Assembly (NCBI GenBank): GCA_910585065.1
Contig: CAJUCG010000012.1
Coordinates: forward strand, 1-32,860
Reading direction: 5' to 3'
DNA from: an uncultured Lachnospiraceae bacterium
Lineage (GTDB): Bacteria; Bacillota; Clostridia; Lachnospirales; Lachnospiraceae
Length of the DNA: 32,860 bases
Shown here: positions 8,594-16,668 of the stretch, piece by piece
How positions within the stretch are numbered: position 1 is the first letter of the stretch
How the letters are laid out: the number at the start of each line of letters is the position of its first letter
Made by a program: the position numbers and the translations under genes
The notes under the pieces: generated by a model
Seen by the model: the letters and a program-made list of their open reading frames with translations, nothing else
Databases searched by the model: none
What the model was told of the DNA's origin: nothing

Positions 8594-8622
8594 ATATTAG
8601 TGAAAAGTAGTCGAAAATGCAA
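8594..8622 (-). promoter_or_regulatory. groESL promoter
   Basis: TTGCAT (8617-8622), 17 bases and TAATAT (8594-8599) on the minus strand. The start would fall near 8587, directly before the CIRCE element. The stretch upstream (8620-8720) is nearly all pyrimidine on the plus strand. Confidence 0.7.
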
Positions 8623-8718
8623 CTTGCTATTTGTTTCCATTTGTTTTCTTTTTCCAGTATTTTTGTTATATCCTCATTTAATCTCCCGTATTCTCTCTTA
8701 TTCTCTCTATTTCATTTT

Positions 8719-8747
8719 TTGTCCCCGGATCAAGGATATGGTATAAT
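8719..8747 (+). promoter_or_regulatory. promoter of the flavoprotein gene
   Basis: TTGTCC (8719-8724), 17 bases and TATAAT (8742-8747), with an extended TGG directly before the -10 box. The predicted start is near 8754. Confidence 0.75.
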
Positions 8748-8765
8748 GTCGACAGGCATTATACC
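8740..8765. promoter_or_regulatory. perfect dyad covering the -10 box, probable operator
   Basis: GGTATAATG (8740-8748) and CATTATACC (8757-8765) are exact inverted copies separated by eight bases. One arm is the -10 box itself, so a dimeric repressor bound here would shut the promoter. Confidence 0.6.
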
Positions 8766-8836
8766 TGCGCCAGTTCACGTCCGACCAACGGGAGGACAAT
8801 TACTTTTGTGAACTGTGCGCATCCGCCGGAGGCACC
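8766..8836 (+). promoter_or_regulatory. folded 5' leader upstream of the flavoprotein gene, class not recognised
   Basis: The transcript can form a long hairpin: TGCGC (8766-8770) with GCGCA (8817-8821), AGTTCAC (8772-8778) with GTGAACT (8808-8814), and GTCC (8779-8782) with GGAC (8793-8796). It begins about a dozen bases after the predicted transcription start. A GGAGG at 8828-8832 follows. I compared it from memory with common riboswitch classes and found no fit. Confidence 0.5.
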
Positions 8837-8875
8837 ATGTTCAAAGAACATAGGATAAAAAAAGGAGATATTTCC

Positions 8876-9913
8876 ATGTACGAGGTTATCGTAGTCGGCG
8901 CGGGACCTGCTGGAGCCACCGCCGCAAAGATTTTGGCAGAAAATGGAAGAAAAGTTCTTCTCGCCGAAAAATTTAAACTGCCGCGCTATAAATCCTGTTC
9001 AGGACAACTAATAAAGAAAAGTCTTGATCTGGTAGAACGCTATTTTGGCGAGCCTGTGCCCGAATCCGTCACCTGCTCTCCCGCCGAAAATCGCGGGATG
9101 GTTTTTACCGACGACACTGGGCGAACCTTTTTGTTTGAACAGCCTGGGCTCAATGTGTGGAGAAGCTTATTTGATGCCTGGATCGCTAAAAAAGCAGAGA
9201 CAGCAGGGGCTATCCTACAAGAAGAGCAAACGGCTATCTCCTGCGTTTTAGAGGATGGTTCTGATATGGTCACTATCCTTTTTCGCGGGGCGGACGGGCG
9301 CACTCACACAGAATATGCGCGCTATGTTATCGACGGTGAGGGGGTGATCGGCATATTAAAACGGCAGTTGACCGGCATAAAACCGGATTGCATCACCACA
9401 TTTCAGACTTTTAATCAGGGAAGGATCTCCCTTGATCCCCATTATTTTTACGCGTATTTACAGCCAGAATTATCCGAGTATGATGCTTGGTTCAATGTCA
9501 AAGATAACCAGTTAGTACTCGGCGTTTCCGTAAAAAGTAAAGAGAAAGAAAAGTATTATTACAAACAATTTTTACATTATATGGAAAGTAATCATGGGCT
9601 TAAGATCGATGCCCAGATAAAAAAAGATCGCTGGCTAATGCCGCAGATAAACCCTGGATGTGCCATTGATTATGGGATGGGGCGCGTACTTTTCATTGGG
9701 GAAATTGCAAGCTTCTTAAACCCGATGGGCGAGGGGATTTCCGCCGCAATGGAGAGTGCCTTTTGTGCGGCAAATGCAATTTTACAGCACGAAACAGAAC
9801 CGTTGTCTGTCCTTGCCTCCTACCAAAAAGATACAAAAACACTTCTTCTTTATATGAAACGTCAGTGGAGTCTGGTCGGGGGGATGGTAAAGACTTTTTC
9901 AAAAATGAGATAA
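8876..9913 (+). CDS. FAD-dependent oxidoreductase, geranylgeranyl-reductase family
   Basis: A 345-residue flavoprotein. The N-terminus YEVIVVGAGPAGATAAKILAENG is a Rossmann FAD site (GxGxxG at residues 8-13) followed by an acidic end of the second strand (LLAEK). A CSGQLI segment follows, and GRVLFIGEIASFLNPMGEGISAAMESA is the second FAD motif of the GGR/FixC/squalene-epoxidase-like group. These enzymes reduce isoprenoid chains or hydroxylate substrates; which one applies here is not evident. ATG 8876 was chosen because AAGGAG lies eight bases before it and it starts right at the Rossmann strand. An in-frame ATG at 8837 also has GGAGG, so a 13-residue longer form is possible. The gene stands alone between its promoter and a strong terminator. 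Confidence 0.8.
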   Translation: MYEVIVVGAGPAGATAAKILAENGRKVLLAEKFKLPRYKSCSGQLIKKSLDLVERYFGEPVPESVTCSPAENRGMVFTDDTGRTFLFEQPGLNVWRSLFDAWIAKKAETAGAILQEEQTAISCVLEDGSDMVTILFRGADGRTHTEYARYVIDGEGVIGILKRQLTGIKPDCITTFQTFNQGRISLDPHYFYAYLQPELSEYDAWFNVKDNQLVLGVSVKSKEKEKYYYKQFLHYMESNHGLKIDAQIKKDRWLMPQINPGCAIDYGMGRVLFIGEIASFLNPMGEGISAAMESAFCAANAILQHETEPLSVLASYQKDTKTLLLYMKRQWSLVGGMVKTFSKMR

Positions 9914-9927
9914 ACATAAACAAAGAA

Positions 9928-9963
9928 GGGATGTTCAAAATTATTTTGAACATCCCTTTTTTT
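9928..9963 (+). terminator. intrinsic terminator of the flavoprotein gene
   Basis: A perfect 13-base-pair stem (9928-9940 with 9944-9956), a three-base loop and seven T residues start 14 bases after the stop codon. Confidence 0.95.
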
Positions 9964-9969
9964 ACTTTA

Positions 9970-12135
9970 TTAGAAAATTCTCCACGCACAGATAAAATTA
10001 TTTCTCCACCACGCGCCAAGGGAACGATATACAATCTTGCCGCTACTTGAGGAAGCATCATATACCATGCCGCCTCCTGCCGCGATCCCGACATGTCCCC
10101 TTACCACAACGATATCTCCCGCTTTGATCTTGGAAAAACTTGTGATTTTCTGGTATTTTCCAATTGTGCGCCAGCCGTAGGAAGTCACATAACTCTGCTT
10201 AATGCCAACCTGGTTTAAGCACCAGTAAACATAGCCGGAGCAGTCAAAGGCATTCGGTCCCTTCGCACCGTAGACATAAGGCTTGCCAAGCTTTGATTTT
10301 GCCGCTTTAAGCAGTGCGGATACACTCGCGCTCCCCGTACTTACCGAAGAGGAAGAACTGCTTGAATTTGACGAGGAAGAGGAATTATTTTTATTGCTTG
10401 AAGAAGAACTGCTGCTCTTTCCTGAACTGCTTCCTGTTCCGCCGCCATTTGCCTTTACCACATCATTTCCTGTAAGCTTTGCCATGGTCTTCATACCAAC
10501 ATTTCCGTCCGCCGTCAGACCATTCTTTTTCTGGAAGGCTTTTACCGCTTCCTCCGTCACCTCGCCAAAATACCCCGTGCAGTTTGAGGAGGACATATAG
10601 CCATATTTTGCGAGAAGTTCCTGAACGCGTTTTACCGTATCGCCGCTCTCACCGATCATCATGCCATTTGCCACTGCATTTGAACTATTTAATACCTGCA
10701 TTGTTGTCGGTCCTAAGAAACCGTCCACTACCAAGTCATTTCTGGACTGGAACTGCTTAACTGCCGCCACCGTATCATTGCCGTACTGCCCGTCCGGTTT
10801 TGTGGTAAGATAGCCGAGCGTCTTTAAACGCTCCTGGCACGCAAGCACCACATCGCTCTTATCCCCGTAGGAAACAATATTTGCTTTTGCGGTCTCGCTG
10901 TAAAGCATTTCCATTGTATCATGTCCCACTTTACCATCCGCCAAAAGACCATTATTTTGCTGCATCTGTTTAACTGCTTCCTCGGTCACATCGCCAAAAT
11001 GCCCTGTGACATACTCAGCTTTTGCAAGATAGCCCATCTCGTAAAGTCTGCGCTGAATCCTCTTGATATCATCGCCGTCCATCCCCGCTTTTGCAAGGTA
11101 ATACTTCGCGTCCTCAGAAAACAAAAGAGTTATGGTCTCCGGACCAATAATCCCGTCCTGCTTTAATTCATGCTGACGCTGGAACATCTCCACCGCCTTG
11201 GCTGTGATAGAGCCATAATACATCGTTGGTTCCGAGTAATCCATAAATCCAAGATCCATCAAACGCTGCTGGATATCGGCAACGGAACTGTGCGAGACAC
11301 CCTGTACGTAAAATTCTGGAGCTGGCTCCTCGTCAATTGCCTGTTCACCTTCCCCCGGCAGATAGAGATTGTCGTCCGAACCCGTCGTTCCATGATTCCC
11401 AGCAATATCAATTGGGAGAGAAGGATCGCCATCCTCTGGCGAAAAAGAATCCGGCACTTCGCCTGGATGCGTATCCATACCCTGTCCATCTCCTGGATTT
11501 CCATTGCCTGGCTCTCCCGGCAATGTACCATCTTCCGGATTTCCATTGTCCGGCTCTCCCGGTAATGTGCCATCTTCCGGATTTCCATTGTCTGGCTCTC
11601 TCGGCAATGTGCCATCTTCCGGACTTCCATTGTTTGGCTCTCCCGGCAATGTGCCATCTTCCGGACTTCCATTGTTTGGTTCTCCCGGCAATGTGCCATC
11701 TTCCGGATTTCCATTGTCTGGCTCTCCCGGCAATGTGCCATCTTCCGGACTTCCATTGTCTGGCTCTTCCGGCTTATTTCCTTCCACCGCGCTACCAGTA
11801 ATATTATCTAATGTCCCCCCAAATTGTTCACCAATATCATTTGCTCCCTCCTGCATTGCAAAAAGACTTGCATAAAGAGGTTCGCTTCCCCCGGTTGATA
11901 CTCCCCGCATAAGGCTGCTGCCCTCAATCATTGCGGATACCAAACAGCTTTTCTCTATCGCTCCCCCTGATTCACTTGCATATGTAATAGCTCCCGTCGC
12001 CGCGATATCCAGAATGTTTTCCTGTGCTGCATTCTTATCGCCCGTAAAACTTAAACGAAAATCCGAACAAACACCAATCAAAACTACCGCCGCCATCGCT
12101 GTCGAAATTACTCTTGCCTTTTTCCTTTTCTGCAT
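9970..12135 (-). CDS. secreted NlpC/P60 endopeptidase with repeat linker and four peptidoglycan-binding domains
   Basis: A cell-wall hydrolase of 721 residues. ATG 12135 was chosen because GGAGG lies seven bases before it, and because a signal segment then follows (QKRKKARVISTAMAAVVLIGVCS). Next comes a region of about 100 residues, then an acidic Pro/Gly repeat array (residues ~124-219). Four PG_binding_1 domains (~280-530) follow, each with an IQxxLxxLGY...G.FG..T..AVK.FQ..NGL..DG..G..T pattern. After a Ser/Asn-rich linker comes an NlpC/P60 domain with the catalytic Cys632 in DCSGYVYW and His681 in GHVGIA. This family cuts stem peptides, usually D-Glu to the diamino acid. The order signal, spacer, wall anchor, catalytic domain at the C-terminus is sensible for export. 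A possible WalR box lies about 90 bases upstream. Confidence 0.92.
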   Translation of the reverse strand: MQKRKKARVISTAMAAVVLIGVCSDFRLSFTGDKNAAQENILDIAATGAITYASESGGAIEKSCLVSAMIEGSSLMRGVSTGGSEPLYASLFAMQEGANDIGEQFGGTLDNITGSAVEGNKPEEPDNGSPEDGTLPGEPDNGNPEDGTLPGEPNNGSPEDGTLPGEPNNGSPEDGTLPREPDNGNPEDGTLPGEPDNGNPEDGTLPGEPGNGNPGDGQGMDTHPGEVPDSFSPEDGDPSLPIDIAGNHGTTGSDDNLYLPGEGEQAIDEEPAPEFYVQGVSHSSVADIQQRLMDLGFMDYSEPTMYYGSITAKAVEMFQRQHELKQDGIIGPETITLLFSEDAKYYLAKAGMDGDDIKRIQRRLYEMGYLAKAEYVTGHFGDVTEEAVKQMQQNNGLLADGKVGHDTMEMLYSETAKANIVSYGDKSDVVLACQERLKTLGYLTTKPDGQYGNDTVAAVKQFQSRNDLVVDGFLGPTTMQVLNSSNAVANGMMIGESGDTVKRVQELLAKYGYMSSSNCTGYFGEVTEEAVKAFQKKNGLTADGNVGMKTMAKLTGNDVVKANGGGTGSSSGKSSSSSSSNKNNSSSSSNSSSSSSSVSTGSASVSALLKAAKSKLGKPYVYGAKGPNAFDCSGYVYWCLNQVGIKQSYVTSYGWRTIGKYQKITSFSKIKAGDIVVVRGHVGIAAGGGMVYDASSSSGKIVYRSLGAWWRNNFICAWRIF
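11479..11766 (-). repeat. 42-bp tandem repeat array inside the NlpC/P60 gene
   Basis: Six full copies of a 14-residue unit (EPDNGSPEDGTLPG with D/N and S/N swaps) run from 11766 down to 11515, and a seventh degenerate copy extends to 11479. The DNA copies are nearly identical, so copy number may vary between strains. Confidence 0.95.
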
Positions 12136-12226
12136 GAATTTCCTCCATTTCTTGCCTATCGCCCGCCGCCTTAATCGGCTTTTATTCCCAATCATCTAAA
12201 ATTATTTCGAAATTGTGAACCAAAAT

Positions 12227-12243
12227 GTTACGATAATATTACA
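12227..12243 (-). promoter_or_regulatory. WalR-like box upstream of the wall hydrolase gene
   Basis: On the minus strand TGTAAT-ATTAT-CGTAAC fits TGTWAH-N5-TGTWAH, the direct repeat of the WalR regulator, at 11 of 12 fixed positions. A palindrome, ATTTCGAAAT, lies nearby at 12204-12213. No clear -35/-10 pair could be fixed. Confidence 0.35.
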
Positions 12244-12376
12244 AAATTCCCGACTAATATTCTACACCGATTGAACGAAGAAAGCAAGAGAAATTTCAAA
12301 AAACTATCGATTTCCTAAAATCCCCAGTTTTATTTCTATAAAAATACATTTTTCTACACTTTTTTTACTTTAATGC

Positions 12377-12426
12377 AAAAAAATGGGACTGCCCGCCATA
12401 AAATACATTTTACAGCGGACAGCCCC
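12377..12426 (-). terminator. intrinsic terminator of purL
   Basis: A 12-base-pair stem with two G-T pairs (12385-12396 with 12415-12426) is followed on the minus strand by seven T residues. It begins only nine bases after the purL stop. The loop also holds a short complementary pair (AAAAT/ATTTT). Confidence 0.85.
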
Positions 12427-12434
12427 ATTTAGAT

Positions 12435-15400
12435 TTATCCGGCAAAATATGCCACACCGGATTCAAAAATATATTGGTTCTGCTCCCCAAAAATATTTAC
12501 CGCAACAGAAGTACCTCTGCGCTCGGAATGAGCCATCTTGCCAAGCACTCTTCCATCCGGGCTTGTAATTCCCTCGATCGCAAAATACGATCCATTCGGG
12601 TTAAATGCCTCTTCCATTGTCGGATTTCCCAAAAGATCTACATACTGCGTTGCAATCTGCCCATTTGCCGCAAGCTTCCTAATCCATTCCTCGCTTGCAA
12701 CAAATCTTCCCTCGCCGTGCGAAGCGGGAATAGAGTAGATTCCGCCAAGCTCCGCCTTCATCAGCCATGGCGATCGGTTTGTCACCACCTTGGTATAAAC
12801 GGATTTTGAAATATGTCTGCCGATATTGTTTGTTGTAAGTGTCGGCGAATCTTCCTGCTGCCCTCTAATCTCACCGTAAGGCACTAACCCCAGCTTAATC
12901 AGTGCCTGGAAGCCGTTGCAGATGCCAAGCACCAGACCATCCTTTTGCTTTAGCAGATCATTGACCGCGTCCGCAATGCGCGCATTGCGAAATGCTGTGG
13001 CAATAAATTTGCCGGAGCCGTCCGGCTCATCGCCCGCGGAGAATCCACCTGGGAACATTAAGATCTGTGCCTTTTGGATCGCCTTTTCAAATGCCTCCAC
13101 AGATTCGCGGATACACTGCTCATTGAGGTTCTTAAACACAATAGTATTTACTATAGCCCCTGCGCGCTCAAACGCCTTTTGCGTGTCATACTCGCAGTTT
13201 GTGCCCGGAAAGACTGGGATAAAGACACGCGGTTTTGCCACACGGTTTTTTGCCGTATAAATTGTCTTTGCATCAAATAATTTCGCCTCAAAGGTTTGTC
13301 CTTCGTCCACCGCGCCGGAATGCATCGGGAATACTTTCTCCAATGTATTTTCCCAGGAAAAGAGTGCTTCGCTCATCGGCACAATAACATCGCCAACCTT
13401 AAATTCTGCTGCCTCGCTTACCACGCCAAACCAGTCGAATGGCACACCTGCCGCCTCAATCTTCTCTATATCTTCCCTTGCTACCTCAGCGATGAGATTT
13501 CCATATTCTGGAAGAAAATAACTCTTCGGATCGCGCTCATTGCAAAGTTTGGCACCCAGCCGGTTTCCAAATGCCATCTTGCTTACCGCCTCCGCAATTC
13601 CCTTCGCGCCAAGTGCGTAGGCAGATACAATCACTCCCTCACGCATCAATTTTGTAATCTTCCCGTACAGTTCCATCATCTGATCAAATTTCGGCAGACC
13701 GTACTCATCCTTCTTGATAGTAAAGCGCACCAGCGCATTGCCCGCCTTCTTTAACTCTGGCGTTACCACATCGCTGCTCTTTGCGATATCCACCGCAAAA
13801 GAAACTAAAGTTGGCGGCACATTGATCTCGTTAAAGCTTCCGGACATACTATCCTTGCCGCCGATGGACGGCAGCCCAAAGCGAAGCTGTGCCTCATACG
13901 CGCCCAAAAGTGCAGAGAGCGGCTCGCCCCAATGTTTCGGATCGCTGCCAAGACGGCGAAAATATTCTTGGAAGGTAAAGCGAATCTTTGTAAAATCCCC
14001 ACCCGCCGCTACAATCTTTGCGACGGAAGAAACTACAGCATACATCGCACCGTGATACGGACTCCAGCTTGACAGATATGGATCGTACCCGTAGCTCATC
14101 ATTGTTACCGTATCACAGGCTTCGGAAAGTACCGGAAGCTTTGCCACCATTGTCTGGATCGGAGTCATCTGATACTTTCCGCCGTAAGGCATTGTCACAG
14201 TTGCCGCGCCGATCGAGGAGTCAAACATCTCGACAAGTCCTTTTTTCGAACATATGTTCAGATCGGAAAGCATCGAAAGCCAGGTGGATTTCAGATCAAA
14301 GCTGTTCTCTTTCAAAGCACTTTCGGATGAAGCTTCCCCAAAAGCATGATCCAAACCAAGTGCCGCACCCTCTGCCACAGATGCCTCGCGCAGTTTCCTC
14401 ACCGATGCTGCTTCATATGCCGCCCCGGTCTTAAAATAATCCGCACCCTCGTCCGGCATGGTAACGACCGCCTTCGCCTCCTGGTGCGCACCGTTCGTAT
14501 CTAGGAATGCGCGGGAAATATTGACGATCTCTTTATCCCTCCAGACAAGCACAAGGCGTGGCTCCTTTGTTACCTCGGCGACTACTACTGCCTCAAGATT
14601 TTCCTCTTTGGCAAAGGCAAGCATTGCCTCCACATCCTTCGGATCTACCACAATTGCCATGCGCTCCTGCGACTCGGAGATCGCAAGCTCTGTCCCGTCA
14701 AGCCCCGCATATTTCTTTGGCACTTTATCAAGCTGCACACGCAGCCCGTCTGCCAGCTCACCGATCGCAACCGATACACCGCCCGCGCCGAAATCGTTGC
14801 ACTTCTTAATTAAATGTGCTACTTCCTCGCGCCGGAATAATCTCTGTAATTTCCGCTCTGTCGGCGCATTCCCTTTTTGCACTTCCGCGCCGCATACATG
14901 GATGGACTCGGTGGTGTGCGCCTTGGACGAACCTGTCGCGCCGCCGCAGCCATCCCTTCCCGTGCGCCCACCCATTAAAATAATGATATCACCCGGATCA
15001 GAATTCTCGCGGATCACGTTTCTGCGCGGGGCAGCACCCATCACCGCGCCGATCTCCATCCGCTTTGCCACATAATTTGGATGGTAGACCTCATCGACAA
15101 GCCCCGTCGCCAACCCGATCTGGTTGCCGTAGGAACTATACCCCTTTGCCGCACCCGTTACAATCTTGCGCTGCGCAAGTTTGCCGGAGAGCGTGTCCTT
15201 TAAGGAAACCGTCGGGTCTGCCGCACCCGTCACACGCATTGCCTGATACACGTAGCCGCGCCCGGAAAGCGGGTCGCGGATCGCACCGCCAAGGCAGGTT
15301 GCCGCGCCGCCGAACGGCTCGATCTCCGTCGGGTGATTATGCGTTTCATTCTTAAAAAACACCAGCCATTCCTCGGTCACACCGTCAATTTCCACTGGAA

Positions 15401-16337
15401 CTACAATGGAGCAGGCATTGATCTCATCTGAAACTTCCATATCGTCAAGTTTTCCCTCAGCGCGCAATTTTTTCATTGCCAGCAGCGCGATATCCATCAG
15501 CGAAATATATTTGTCATCCCTTCCTTTATAAAGGACTTCACGGTCAGCCTTATAGCGCAGGAAAGAATCCTCGATCGGCTTGCGGTAATAGCCGTCCTCA
15601 AATTTCACATCGGTCAGCTCCGTAAGGAATGTTGTGTGGCGGCAGTGATCGGACCAGTAAGTATCGAGTACACGAATTTCTGTCATGGATGGATCACGAT
15701 GCTCCTCGCCCTTAAAATAATTCTGAATGTGCAGGAAATCTTTAAAGGTCATAGCAAGATTTAAGGAATCGTACAGAGCTTTTAATTCTCCCTCCGGCAT
15801 ATCTTTAAAACCATCAAAGATTTTTACGTCTTCCGGTGTGTCAAATATTGCAACCAGGGTGTCTGGCTTTTTCTCATCCGTTTCGCGGGAATCCACAGGA
15901 TTAATGCAGTACTCCTTAACGCGCGCAAAATCCTCATCGGAAATCTGACCCCTCAGAATATAGGTGGTTGCAGATCTGATCACTGGCTCCTCTGTCTCAT
16001 TCAGCAGCTTGACACACTGTTCTGCGGAATCTGCGCGCTGGTCAAACTGCCCTGGAAGATATTCCACAGAAAAGATATGGGTGCTTTCCCCCATAGTATT
16101 TTCTTCTGCCGGAAAATTTTCCTCATATAAAATATCCACTGGCGGCTCAGAAAAAATTGTGCCAAGTGCCTTCTGGTAAGTATCCTCACTGATATTTTCA
16201 ATATCATAGCGAATGAAAACACGCACCTCTTCTAACCCCTTTAAGCCGAGATAGCTGCGAAGTTCGCTCTTTAGCTCCTTCGCGCGCACCGCGTAGGGTG
16301 CTTTCTTTTCCACATAGATTCTTTTGACATTTCCCAT
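12435..16337 (-). CDS. purL: phosphoribosylformylglycinamidine synthase, single-chain
   Basis: Makes FGAM from FGAR, glutamine and ATP, step four of purine synthesis. At 1300 residues it is the large one-chain form: an N-terminal PurS-like part, two PurM-like synthase halves, and a C-terminal glutaminase. Visible marks are YWSDHCRHTTF (residues ~227-237), FKNETHNHPTEIEPFGGAATCLGGAIRDPLSGRG, and the glutaminase motif LVLGICNGFQALIKLG, with Cys1140 as nucleophile and His1207/Glu1209 (SHGEGRF) completing the triad. ATG 16337 has AAAGGA eight bases upstream. No separate purS or purQ is needed or seen. It is monocistronic here, with a folded leader and its own terminator, which suggests control separate from any other pur cluster. 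Confidence 0.97.
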   Translation of the reverse strand: MGNVKRIYVEKKAPYAVRAKELKSELRSYLGLKGLEEVRVFIRYDIENISEDTYQKALGTIFSEPPVDILYEENFPAEENTMGESTHIFSVEYLPGQFDQRADSAEQCVKLLNETEEPVIRSATTYILRGQISDEDFARVKEYCINPVDSRETDEKKPDTLVAIFDTPEDVKIFDGFKDMPEGELKALYDSLNLAMTFKDFLHIQNYFKGEEHRDPSMTEIRVLDTYWSDHCRHTTFLTELTDVKFEDGYYRKPIEDSFLRYKADREVLYKGRDDKYISLMDIALLAMKKLRAEGKLDDMEVSDEINACSIVVPVEIDGVTEEWLVFFKNETHNHPTEIEPFGGAATCLGGAIRDPLSGRGYVYQAMRVTGAADPTVSLKDTLSGKLAQRKIVTGAAKGYSSYGNQIGLATGLVDEVYHPNYVAKRMEIGAVMGAAPRRNVIRENSDPGDIIILMGGRTGRDGCGGATGSSKAHTTESIHVCGAEVQKGNAPTERKLQRLFRREEVAHLIKKCNDFGAGGVSVAIGELADGLRVQLDKVPKKYAGLDGTELAISESQERMAIVVDPKDVEAMLAFAKEENLEAVVVAEVTKEPRLVLVWRDKEIVNISRAFLDTNGAHQEAKAVVTMPDEGADYFKTGAAYEAASVRKLREASVAEGAALGLDHAFGEASSESALKENSFDLKSTWLSMLSDLNICSKKGLVEMFDSSIGAATVTMPYGGKYQMTPIQTMVAKLPVLSEACDTVTMMSYGYDPYLSSWSPYHGAMYAVVSSVAKIVAAGGDFTKIRFTFQEYFRRLGSDPKHWGEPLSALLGAYEAQLRFGLPSIGGKDSMSGSFNEINVPPTLVSFAVDIAKSSDVVTPELKKAGNALVRFTIKKDEYGLPKFDQMMELYGKITKLMREGVIVSAYALGAKGIAEAVSKMAFGNRLGAKLCNERDPKSYFLPEYGNLIAEVAREDIEKIEAAGVPFDWFGVVSEAAEFKVGDVIVPMSEALFSWENTLEKVFPMHSGAVDEGQTFEAKLFDAKTIYTAKNRVAKPRVFIPVFPGTNCEYDTQKAFERAGAIVNTIVFKNLNEQCIRESVEAFEKAIQKAQILMFPGGFSAGDEPDGSGKFIATAFRNARIADAVNDLLKQKDGLVLGICNGFQALIKLGLVPYGEIRGQQEDSPTLTTNNIGRHISKSVYTKVVTNRSPWLMKAELGGIYSIPASHGEGRFVASEEWIRKLAANGQIATQYVDLLGNPTMEEAFNPNGSYFAIEGITSPDGRVLGKMAHSERRGTSVAVNIFGEQNQYIFESGVAYFAG

Positions 16338-16380
16338 GTTGATATCCTTTCTTATTTAGAGTTTCGTAAACTTCTTTCCC

Positions 16381-16481
16381 GTGTCCAAGACCTGAGAAAG
16401 AAATTTCCGCTCGCAGGCTCCCATAAATCCCTCCGGGTACTGTTCGGACACTTGCTGTTTTTGGGATTTGAGTTTGCCTGC
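16381..16481 (-). promoter_or_regulatory. folded, pseudoknot-capable 5' leader of purL, class not recognised
   Basis: On the minus strand GCAGGC pairs with GCCTGC (plus positions 16476-16481 and 16413-16418), and AAATCCC with GGGATTT (16463-16469 and 16425-16431), giving 6 + 7 base pairs around an internal loop. GTGTCC within the hairpin loop (16446-16451) matches GGACAC downstream (16381-16386), so the whole can form an H-type pseudoknot. The fold starts about ten bases after the predicted transcription start and ends about 44 bases before the ATG. It does not fit the guanine, ZTP, PRPP or THF riboswitch patterns that I know. Confidence 0.55.
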
Positions 16482-16498
16482 TTCTTTGTTATATTGAT

Positions 16499-16508
16499 AT
16501 CATATCAC
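16499..16508 (-). promoter_or_regulatory. extended -10 promoter of purL
   Basis: TG-A-TATGAT (minus strand, -10 hexamer at 16499-16504) is an extended -10 element. The -35 region is T-rich with no good match. The start should be near 16492, giving a leader of about 155 bases. Confidence 0.6.
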
Positions 16509-16531
16509 GTTTTGATGAAAAATGAAAATAA

Positions 16532-16579
16532 ATCTTACGAATCTTCTTCATTAGTGAAACTAATAAGACTTTGTAAGAT
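16532..16579. repeat. 48-bp imperfect inverted repeat upstream of the purL promoter
   Basis: Three nested pairs: ATCTTAC/GTAAGAT (outer), TCTT/AAGA, and TTAGT/ACTAA around GAA. It lies between the terminator of the NADAR gene and the purL -10 box, and could be a second terminator or a regulator site. Confidence 0.55.
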
Positions 16580-16622
16580 GATATTAAAAGATGTTTAAAG
16601 GCAATAGAAAAAGAAAAGAAAC

Positions 16623-16665
16623 TTAAACTGCTGCGGCATGGATGAAAATTGCCGCTGCAGTTTAA
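16623..16665 (-). terminator. terminator of the NADAR gene
   Basis: A 15-base-pair stem with one mismatch (16623-16637 with 16651-16665) starts directly after the stop codon and is followed on the minus strand by a T-rich tract. Confidence 0.8.
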
Positions 16666-16668
16666 ATT

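Noticed and set aside
8759..8787. Reverse-strand promoter from the second arm of the dyad at 8740-8765
   Set aside because: The matching -35 region has only about three of six consensus bases; a protein-binding dyad is simpler.
8837..8851. ATGTTC-AAA-GAACAT hairpin echoing the ATGTTCAAA/TTTGAACAT arms of the terminator at 9928-9956
   Set aside because: The shared stretch is short and could be chance; no mechanism is supported by the sequence alone.
11479..11766. CRISPR array
   Set aside because: The units are contiguous with no unique spacers and encode an in-frame protein repeat.
11337..11875. Open frames on both strands with repeated short motifs opposite the NlpC/P60 gene
   Set aside because: They arise because the 42-bp repeat is a multiple of three and so is open in several frames; the true frame continues into clear PG-binding and NlpC domains.
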